Of a DNA stretch of 64,000 nucleotides, positions 56,455 through 64,000 are shown piece after piece. This DNA comes from Candidula unifasciata (taxonomy: Eukaryota; Mollusca; Gastropoda; Stylommatophora; Geomitridae): assembly GCA_905116865.2 (NCBI GenBank), contig CAJHNH020006590.1:230001-294000 (forward strand), read 5' to 3'. A program made the translations under genes and the position numbers. Position 1 is the stretch's first letter. Each line of letters opens with the position of its first letter. The notes below the pieces were generated by a model. The model saw nothing but the letters and a program-made list of their open reading frames with translations. It was not told where the DNA came from and did not search any database.

Positions 56455-56705
56455 AATTCCCTCTGTGGGTTTCAGGGAACCATTTTAGTTTGGGGGGGGG
56501 GGGGGGGGAGTGGAGGAGAGAAAAGATCCAATACTCCCACAGCATGCAGTTTGTAAAGAGTGACTAATTAGGGGTGTTTCCTTTGAAGTAGCAGTGATTC
56601 TGTCTAGGCAAGAAACCAACATTCCCCCATACAAATAAGCCAGATCTGTAAAACATATGTGTAAGCAACACTCGGGTTCTGGAACAAAACCAGTCTACTA
56701 GTAAA
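56455..56705 (-). mobile_element. SINE-like family B copy with G-run
   Basis: 'tgtgggtttcagggaaccat', a G-run at about 56491-56509, 'gagtgactaattaggggtgt', 'aagccagatctgtaaaacat' and 'ctcgggttctggaacaaaac' are in family order. Confidence 0.82.
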
Positions 56706-56994
56706 CAAACTTTCCATGAAATTTTAACTCTGGTGAATGATAAGAAGAAGAAAAAGTAACGAAATAATGAAGAAACTGGAAATGAGGTTTTTCAGAAGAA
56801 TATTGCAAACAGATCTTTCAATAATCAGTATGTACAATTATACTTGCATGTTTTCGTTTCAGAGCATTTCCATATTTTCAGTCATCTCTTATGCTGTTTA
56901 AGCGAGGTGTTTCCAGTCAACACATTTATTTTTGCCCATTTTTCCTGTTTTCTACTTTTGTTTTTGTTTTTGTTTTGTTCCTAAACCACACTAA

Positions 56995-57810
56995 ACGACT
57001 ATTGGTGGCAACCCTATTCCGGAACTTCGCTTTGCAGATGACACAGTCCTCCTTTCGAAACAGCGTAAAGGGAATCGAAAATGTAATATTGTCTGTCCAA
57101 AAGCACAGTGAAGATCAAATCTGTTCTTGAATTTAAAGAAAACAATGTCCACAGATAAAACTTGCTGTCACCCAAAAATAACAATAAATGATGAAGAAAT
57201 TGAAAATTTCACAAACTTTGAACATCTAGGCTCTATAATAAACAGCAATGGAGACTGTTTGACAAAAATTAAAAGGAGGATGGTAATAGCAATGCAAAGA
57301 TTGAACAATCTTAAAAGTCTGTGGTTAAGCACCAGCAAGAAGATCAAAATTAAAATTTTGAGAGCATGCATCTTCCCTGTGGCTACATACGGATGTGAGT
57401 CGTGGACTATCATATCTCTCAGTCCTTAAGAAAGCGAATAGGGGCTTTTGAGCTGAAATGCTATAGAAAAATTCTCAGAATATCTTGGACAAAGAAGAGG
57501 AGAAATACTGACATCTTGAAAGATCTGAACATCAAGGAAGACTGGCTAATAAACAGCATCCGGTCTCGGAAGCTGAAATATTTTGGTCATATCAAGCGCC
57601 ACGAAGGATTGGAAAAAGTAATAGCAGAAGGCATGGTACCAGGAAGAAGGGGCAGGGGCAGACCGACACGAAGATGGACACAGGATATAAGTGACTCCTT
57701 AAGTATGAAAGTACATGAGGCAGAAGAGCTAGCGAGAAACAGAGTTTCTTTCGGGCAGACTGTGATGAGAGCGACATACTGCAAAGGACCTGCTATATGA
57801 TGATGATAAA
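56995..57810 (+). mobile_element. LINE family A RT fragment, longest copy
   Basis: The fragment begins inside RT: PIPELRFADDTVLLSK carries the catalytic FADD box (57031-57042). It continues with GIENVILSVQKHSEDQ, NLKKTM, FEHLGSIINSNGDCLTKIKR, RACIFPVATYGCESWT, FELKCYRKILRISWTKKRRN, LKYFGHIKRHEGLEK and PGRRGRGRPTRRWTQDISDS, ending with an ATGATGATG tail. At least three frameshifts break it. The endonuclease and the N-terminal RT are missing. Confidence 0.92.
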
Positions 57811-57984
57811 CCACACTCACCAACCCCATTTTCCTTCTCTCTTTTCTTACTTTTACATGTAAATCTCCATAATTTTTATTTCAAAAGCAACAACTTCATG
57901 AAAATGTCAAATAATGGAAAGAATTGGAGAGTTTATGGTTCTGTAAGGAATGACAATGAATCCATAAAGCAATTAATAAAATTT

Positions 57985-58004
57985 GGGGGGGGGGGGGGGG
58001 GGGG
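57985..58004. repeat. Poly-G run
   Basis: About 20 G in a row. Confidence 0.85.
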
Positions 58005-58114
58005 ACACCCTCACAGCAGTATCCGTGAGGTGCAGTAGTGAAGTGGAGAGCATTCTTGCCTTTCACACTGGAGATCATGGGTTAAAATCTCCTCAAAGAT
58101 TTCTATTTCTTCTT

Positions 58115-58890
58115 CTTCTGCTTGGCATTACCCGGCTGTAAACTCTGGCAGAAAGTTATGGTTGTCTGTCCACTTCTAATGTTCCAGAACTTCAGTTGTG
58201 TGTGCATTTCCAGTTTACATATCTGGCTTGTTTGTAATACTGCTGGTTCCTCGGGCAGCCGTGCTCTGACCAGTGTTGCCACTTTGGATGTTTTGTATCA
58301 AGATTTAGATGTTTTTCATTGCATTTAGATGGCATTTTTGACATTTAGATGGCAGATGTTTTTGATTTGGAGTGAATTTATCAAATCTAACCTAAGAAAC
58401 AGGATGAAATTGGACCTTTTAAATGCTATCTTGATAATAAAATTTGGCCTGATAAGAGTAGGAAAAGGCTGTTCCACTTATCAGTTCCCTGATTGGGCAT
58501 TAAAAGAAATTGGAACAGCTAAAACAAACCAGATCTGAAGCTTCAACTTCCTCATCCAAGCTAAGTTTATCTTGTGGATCTTGTTAGGCAGACTTCATTA
58601 AAGATGACGACACGATTCTTTAGGGTAAGTCATATCAATTGCTGTGTAATTTGTGACTCTTTCCATTTGGATGTTTTTTCTAGATGTTTTCCACACAAAT
58701 TTAGATGTTTTCAGATTTTTTTGACTCCATTTTGGATGTTTTTTGTCAAAGAAAAGTGGCAACACTGGCTCTGACTTTGAAGGAAACACAAAATGTGTGT
58801 TAGGGAGACAGCGGTCTATTCCCCTACCCCCTTCTCTTTCTTTGCAATGGTTCCCAGAACCTATAAAGGGAAAGATATTTCTTCAATCTG
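58115..58890 (+). mobile_element. SINE-like family B copy split by a hAT element
   Basis: The left part (58115-58270) has 'cggctgtaaactctggcaga', 'aatgttccagaacttcagt' and 'ctggcttgtttgtaatactg'. The right part (from 58776) has 'tttgaaggaaacac', 'gacagcggtctattcccct' and 'tggttcccagaacctataaa'. Removal of the hAT and one 8-bp duplication restores the family B order. Confidence 0.85.
58271..58767 (+). mobile_element. hAT element D with perfect ends and a transposase C-terminal remnant
   Basis: The 15-bp terminal inverted repeats (CAGTGTTGCCACTTT and its inverse) are perfect, and GCTCTGAC flanks it at 58263-58270 and 58768-58775. Subterminal regions carry many TTTAGATGTTTT-like repeats in both orientations. 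Inside (about 58380-58540) the plus strand reads SNLRNRMKLDLLNAILIIKF, GLIRVGKGCSTYQFP and LKEIGTAKT, typical of the C-terminal dimerisation region of hAT transposases. The catalytic core is deleted, so this is a 497-bp internal deletion derivative. Confidence 0.93.
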
Positions 58891-59420
58891 CCTGGCTGAC
58901 CCATTCTAGATGGCCAGTGTGACTGGGAAGGCTTTGACCACAAATGCTTGAAGAAGTTCGATGTGTCACTTTAAAAGTGCAAATATTGCAGCCAAACTGT
59001 AAACGGGCCCACTGCAAATATTCTCTTCAGATGAATGGAACGAAGTGTACAAGAAGAAGATGATGATTTTAGAAGTACCTGGATTGGACCTGTTTACAGT
59101 AGAGCTGCAATATTTAAGTCTTTTTCAAACAATTTAAACTTCTTTGGCATTTTTTTTATATCAAGTTAGCCTTCCCCAGGATGATATGTATTCGTGCTTG
59201 AGGCAGAACAACTGGCACCATGTGACCCGGGGCAGGGATTATTTTGACCTCTGCACCCAAATCGAAACCTAGAACAGGAACCAAGCAATAAACTAGAAAT
59301 TAAACGCAGCTTGCATGTCAGTGACCACATTACCCCTGTAGTGTCATTTAGTCATTTAGTTTATTCAAATCTATGGTTTCATATAAAATAAAACTCTAGC
59401 CTGCACAGTGTGTGGCGACT

Positions 59421-60302
59421 GCACTAGCAATATAGTCCTAAATTTTCAGGTTCATAGACCCCACTCCCCTGTATACCTACATCACACCGGTCCCGGAAGT
59501 GGACAAACCGACAAGGCTGCACTAGCAATATAGTCCTAAATCCTCAGGTTCATAGACCCCACTCCCCTGTATACCTACATCGCACCGGTCCCGGAAGTGG
59601 ACAAACTGACAAGGCTGCACTAGCAATATAGTCCTAAATCCTCAGGTTCATAGACCCCACTCCCCTGTATACCTACATCGCACCGGTCCCGGAAGTGGAC
59701 AAACCGACAAGGCTGCACTAGCAATATAGTCCTAAATCCTCAGGTTCATAGACCCCACTCCCCTGTATACCTACATCACACCGGTCCCAGAAGTGGACAA
59801 ACTACCAGGACTGCACTAGCAATATAGTCCTAAATCCTCAGGTTCATAGACCCCACTCCCGTGTATACCTACATCACACCGGTCCCGGAAGTGGACAAAC
59901 TGACAAGGCTGCACTAGCAATATAGTCCTAAATCCTCAGGTTCATAGACCCCACTCCCCTGTATACCTACATCGCACCGGTCCCAGAAGTGGACAAACTA
60001 CCAGGACTGCACTAGCAATATAGTCCTAAATCCTCAGGTTCATAGACCCCACTCCCCTGTATACCTACATCGCACCGGTCCCGGAAGTGGACAAACTGCC
60101 AGGACTGCACTAGCAATATAGTCCTAAATCCTCAGGTTCTTAGACCCCACTCCCCTGTATACCTACATCGCACCGGTCCCGGAAGTGGACAAACCGCCAG
60201 GACTGCACTAGCAATATAGTCCTAAATCCTCAGGTTCATAGACCCCACTCCCCTGTATACCTACATCACACCGGTCCCGGAAGTGGACAAACCGCCAGGA
60301 CT
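59421..60302. repeat. 98-bp satellite, 9 units
   Basis: Unit starts at 59421, 59519, 59617, 59715, 59813, 59911, 60009, 60107 and 60205, each beginning GCACTAGCAATATAGTCCTA, with no indels. Variation is concentrated in the last 11 bases, where two types occur (GACAAGGCT and ACCAGGACT or GCCAGGACT). Types switch along the array (four of the first five units carry the first type, the last four carry the second). Confidence 0.98.
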
Positions 60303-60497
60303 GTACCCTCTCCACCCCCCCCCCCCCCCTCCTACCCTTTCCCCGCAGGAGTTTTCAACTGATGAGCGTGAGGAAGAAAAATATACACCAAATACCACTC
60401 AATGGAGGATGTTGTCAATATTACACAGTTCCGCCTTTGTGCTTATTGAATGCAGCGTCCACCTTGCAGCAAAGGTCATTTTTCAATGCTTAATTAA

Positions 60498-60725
60498 TAT
60501 CCTACCCCAGATGACGTCACAGAACAGTTCAACATTTTAAAGGGTGGTAAGATTGGGTTTCCCGGCTTTCTGATGCTTTTAACGACCCCAAAACATATAG
60601 AACTGGCCCTAACCCCAACTCACCTACGTCCCATGAGAGAGTGCAGTCTAGGTCCCATGACTACATGCAGCCAATCTACAACACCCTGAAATATTTGACT
60701 GTTCCGTGACGTGTGGATTTCCCCC
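60498..60725. mobile_element. Inverted-repeat element E, copy 2
   Basis: It is collinear with 25658-26103 but lacks the minisatellite expansion. The left arm TGACGTCACAGAACAGTTCA and the inverse of the right arm (CACGTCACGGAACAGTCAAA) pair well. Confidence 0.85.
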
Positions 60726-61226
60726 TGTTTGGGGAAAGCACTCATTTTTCTTTTCTGTCTCTGTGGGAATTCCCATAATTAGTGGTCGCTTACTTTTCAT
60801 GTTTAAAATAAAAGGGATAGATAAAAAAAAAATTCTACAAATGTTTCTCTCTGCTTCATATTCACAAACTGATTTATCAGTGTTTTTACCTCTTTAAAGC
60901 TGTGAGACAAATGGGGCTGTACTAACTCAAAGCATCTTTGAAAGAAAAAAACTAGGCTTTTGTAAATATCTAATCTTTACAGATGCCAGATTACAAACAA
61001 ATATCCTAACCGCAATTATCTTTGTAAACGAAGCAACATCAAACACGGATCTCTTGTTGCTGGTCTAATTACAACAGGTAATTTTTTTTCTTTTGCTACG
61101 CTTAGGGCATCGTAAAAAGGGATGCACTTTCTCAAACTGGACTGACTTTTATTGACATCATTACCAACACCTCATCGAAGTGTGCAAAAGTTTATACAGG
61201 GTTTGTAGAAGTATAGTTAGAATAAA

Positions 61227-62160
61227 TCAGGGAACATCCATTCACAGTAACATCTGGAGTAAGACAGGGGTGTGTCTTATCACCACTGCTGTTTATCACC
61301 TACATCGACAGTATATGCAAGAATGCCAAGCCCATGAATGAAAATGTTAGTAAGATCAACGAATTACTCTTTGCAGATGACCAGGCCTTGATAGCAGATA
61401 CAGCCATGAAATTGCAACAACATCTAACATCCATGAATGAAGAATGTAAAACAAATAATATGAGAATCAACACTGAAAAGACAGAAGTAATGTCAATAGG
61501 AAAAAAGAAGACAGATCTAAACATAGCAATAGAGTGCAAAGGCATTAAACAGGCATCTGAGTTTAAATATCTGGGAACTACATTTACGGAAGATGGGAAA
61601 TTGGATAAAGAAATTAACATTAGATGCAGTAAAGCAAACTAAGTATTGGGACAGCTAGCCCCCCTCTTACAGCATAAGACAATCCCAATCAGCACAAAGA
61701 GACATCTTATTCAAAGCATATTTATTCCAACTCTGTGCTACCAGTGCCAGACATGGTCACTCACAACAAACCATAAAAGAAAATTAGTAACCATGGAAAT
61801 GAGATGTCTGAGGAGGGCTGTAGGAGTGACCATAAGAGATAAGATCAGAAATGAGATCATAAGAGAAAAAGTCGGCACAGAACCAATTCTAAATTACATA
61901 CGAAGACAGCAGGTGAAATGGTTTGCCCACTTAGAGAGAATGCCTTGTGACACCATACCATACAAAGCATACATGGAAAGAGAAGAAGGACGTAGAGCAC
62001 GAGGTAGACCAAGAACAAGATGGAAGGATAACATCAGAGAAACTCTACAACAGCATGATGTGCCTATGGTCGAGGCGGCCAGAAGAGCTAGAAACAGAAC
62101 CTTATATCTCCCTCGACACCCACAGCGGTAAAAGAGGAAGTGAAGAAGAAGAAGATTACC
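61227..62160 (+). mobile_element. LINE family B RT fragment, longest copy
   Basis: The fragment opens with FTVTSGVRQGCVLSPLLF (RT motif with GVRQGCxLSPLLF), then NELLFADDQALIADTAMKLQ with the catalytic FADD, NTEKTEVMSIGKKK, FKYLGTTFTEDGKLDKEIN, SIFIPTLCYQCQTWSLTTNH, EMRCLRRAVGVTIRDKIRNE, QQVKWFAHLERMP and RARGRPRTRWKDNI. One in-frame TAA at 61640-61642 interrupts an otherwise open stretch of about 800 bp. It ends in a GAAGAAGAAG tail. Upstream of 61227 the RT continues in decayed form to about 61100. Confidence 0.93.
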
Positions 62161-62204
62161 AACATTTACACTTTTAGTGTAAAAGAAAGGGAAATTTATT
62201 TGAT

Positions 62205-62465
62205 GGGATCCCCGCGTGGGTTCCAGGGCCCATTTGTGGGGAAAACAAGAACAGACCCCCTGCCTCCCCAATAAAGATGTCGTAAGAGTCGACTAATAGG
62301 GGCTTCCGTCAAAGTCGGAGTGCATCTGCTCAAGCAGCAATGAATAACCAGCTGCACACAAATAAGCTAGTAAAACGGATGTGCATGCAAAAACTCAGGC
62401 CCCGGCACAAAGCCAAAGTCTGGATGGATGAACAGCCTGGACTTTCCGACTGAGCTTACAGCCGG
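62205..62465 (-). mobile_element. SINE-like family B copy without an expanded G-run
   Basis: 'gcgtgggttccagggcccat', 'ggggaaaacaagaacagacc', 'gtcgtaagagtcgactaata', 'aaacggatgtgcatgcaaaa' and 'gagcttacagccggtgaa' are in family order. The position of the G-run in other copies holds only GGGG here. Confidence 0.85.
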
Positions 62466-62603
62466 TGAAGATATGATGACAGAAACGCTACACCATATAC
62501 ACAACGATATGTTGAGGTGAATTTTGAAACAAAGAATGAAAGCTCCAGCACTGCTGAATTTAAAACAAAAATGAGAAAAAGAACAACAACACAAAAACCT
62601 TAC

Positions 62604-62765
62604 CTGTAATTCAACCACTTGTGCATTTGACACACTGAGTTCTGATTGTGCTTTATCAAGTTCCGCTTTCAGCTTTGAGATAACATCCTTGAGGCTGACC
62701 AACTGGTCAGAAGTTGAACCTAGGCCCTGTTCACTCTCCTTCACCAACTTGTTTAGCCTTGCCAC
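62604..62765 (-). CDS. Internal coiled-coil exon of an unidentified gene (162 nt)
   Basis: On the minus strand an acceptor (gttttcag) precedes and a donor (gtaagg) follows a 54-codon exon, open throughout and symmetric in phase 0. It reads VARLNKLVKESEQGLGSTSD, QLVSLKDVISKLKAELDKAQ and SELSVSNAQVVELQ. Leucine, valine and alanine recur at heptad spacing from about residue 22 to 54 (LVSLKDVISKLKAELDKAQ), so it should form a coiled coil. Length and phase suit a long rod protein, such as a CLIP- or kinesin-like or tethering protein, but the family cannot be told from 54 residues. Neighbouring exons were not found and must lie in unrecognised sequence or outside the window. Confidence 0.75.
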
Positions 62766-63462
62766 CTGAAAACATAGTGTTTGATTTATTGTTATACAAA
62801 ACAGGCCTCTGAGATCAAGTCAGTCTTGAAAATATAGTACCAAGGTTTTTTTCTATAAAACAAAGACACTGAGGCACCAAACTGATCACTGATCACTCCA
62901 CTTAATAATGCCAAGAATGTAACTGCAGTGGTAGTATTTGTCACAGGATTATTTTTTTTGCTTGACTATACGATGAAAGAATAACAAATAGTATAGAAAT
63001 GATTATAAAATCATAATGAAAATAGGAAAATGCTAAAACAATAATGATGAGAGAAAGACAAATAGTATAGAAATGATAAAACAAACATTATGAAACAATT
63101 ACAAATAATATAGAAATTATAAAACAATCATGATTTTTAAAAATGACGAATAGTATAGAAATGATAATGCAATCATGCTGAAAAAATGATAAACAGTACA
63201 GAAATAAATAATACAGCCATGAAGTAAGTGGATTAGAATATCCTGGAGTTAAGGCATTGCCTATAATTCAAAGGACAGTGGTACCTTGGTAAATGTCCAC
63301 TTTTTAAGTCTGACTTGGTATATATGTTTTGTTTACAAGTGACAAATGCTGCCTGATATAGGACAGTTGTGCTAGAACTTGTTTGAGTCAAAATGAGTCA
63401 CAACACTGTGTACTGCCCTTGTTTACTTCACTTGAGACAAAGCCATGGACAGATGTCAAAAT

Positions 63463-63465
<3 letters not shown>

Positions 63466-63554
<89 letters not shown>
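63466..63554. repeat. (TA)n microsatellite
   Basis: About 89 bp of TA. Confidence 0.95.
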
Positions 63555-63557
<3 letters not shown>

Positions 63558-63577
63558 ATTAAAAAAAAAACGGCAAA

Positions 63578-63796
63578 GTATTGATTGGCACTCACAAAAA
63601 GCAGAAGAAAGAATAAAGGACACACTAAACAGCATAAAAATTCAAAGCTATAGTTACCGTGCCAGGAACCGAGCCTGCCACCTCCAAACGACCAAGTAAC
63701 GAGTTTGAGTCCCGGCAAGGTAACTATAGCTTTCAATTTTTTATGTTGTCTAGTGTGACTAGACTTCTACTTCTTTCTATCAGTGCCAATCAATAC
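63578..63796. mobile_element. Head-to-head inverted dimer of a tRNA-derived SINE-like sequence
   Basis: The left arm starts GTATTGATTGGCACTCAC and the inverse of the right arm starts GTATTGATTGGCACTGAT. The arms pair over about 80 bp up to AGCTATAGTTACC. Toward the centre each arm passes into a B-box-like sequence pointing outward: GTTTGAGTCCCGGC on the plus strand and GGCTCGGTTCCTGGC on the minus strand. The structure reads as two truncated copies of one SINE arranged head to head. Confidence 0.7.
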
Positions 63797-63840
63797 ACTG
63801 TTTGTCTAAAATCACAATAATATTTATATGGCTTCAAGAC

Positions 63841-63866
63841 CCCTCCCCCCCCCCCCCCTCCCCCCA
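63841..63866. repeat. Poly-C run with interruptions
   Basis: About 26 bases of nearly pure C with single T interruptions. Confidence 0.85.
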
Positions 63867-64000
63867 ACCGCATTTATTTATGTCAAATTCTTTGCAGAAA
63901 AGTACCATCCCAACAAAGTCCAAACAATCTGTAACAGCACTGAGTTGAATTACCAGTGAACATCACATTTCCAAAACATCCTGAGGAGGCGGCAGAAGAA

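Noticed and set aside
56995..57810. Functional reverse transcriptase gene
   Set aside because: At least three frameshifts and loss of the N-terminal RT and the endonuclease.
61227..62160. Functional reverse transcriptase gene
   Set aside because: There is an in-frame TAA at 61640-61642, and the element is 5' truncated.

Overview
The window looks like animal nuclear DNA, most likely from a mollusc and perhaps a gastropod. It is gene-poor, AT-rich and dominated by repeats. The signs are a spliced receptor gene with canonical GT/AG borders, many decayed non-LTR retrotransposon (LINE) 3' ends, several tRNA-derived SINE families, hAT-type DNA transposons with 8-bp target-site duplications, and very long microsatellites. 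The mollusc assignment is inferred from the receptor type and the repeat style and is not proven. There are no bacterial features: no operons, ribosome binding sites or CRISPR arrays.

Genes. Only one gene can be read completely: a two-exon rhodopsin-class GPCR on the + strand (exons 43871-44268 and 48589-49423, 410 residues, 4.3-kb intron). It most resembles FMRFamide-receptor-like peptide receptors. A 162-nt coiled-coil exon on the minus strand (62604-62765) shows that a second gene runs through the right end. One other short segment (17537-17670) looks exon-like but is weak. Most other long open frames are microsatellite translations or retrotransposon remnants.

Layout. 1-12 kb: SINE and LINE debris, a 202-bp direct duplication, and two copies of a hAT element (2199-3562 and 9091-10304), each split by a different LINE insertion with its own target duplication. 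12.45-14.19 kb: an AAT/GAA array of about 1.7 kb. 14-24 kb: GA, CAGA and TA microsatellites and LINE and SINE fragments. 25.6-26.1 kb: an inverted-repeat element containing a 24-bp minisatellite, with a short relative at 60.5 kb. 26-33 kb: a LINE endonuclease remnant, tetranucleotide arrays, a composite element with degenerate tandem units, a foldback MITE, and one SINE nested in another. 33-43 kb: mostly unrecognised sequence plus a 0.58-kb CTT array. 43.9-49.6 kb: the GPCR gene. 49.6-58.9 kb: LINE RNase H and RT tails, a SPIN-like hAT, and a SINE split by another hAT. 59.4-60.3 kb: nine 98-bp satellite units. 61-64 kb: a LINE RT, the coiled-coil exon and an inverted SINE-like dimer.

I saw no convincing new multigene system. 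The most interesting material is the transposon stratigraphy (nested insertions with readable target duplications), a hAT that resembles the horizontally transferred SPIN family, and the apparent loss of the conserved extracellular disulfide in the GPCR. All calls come from reading by eye. Family names for mobile elements are from memory of motifs and have not been checked by search.
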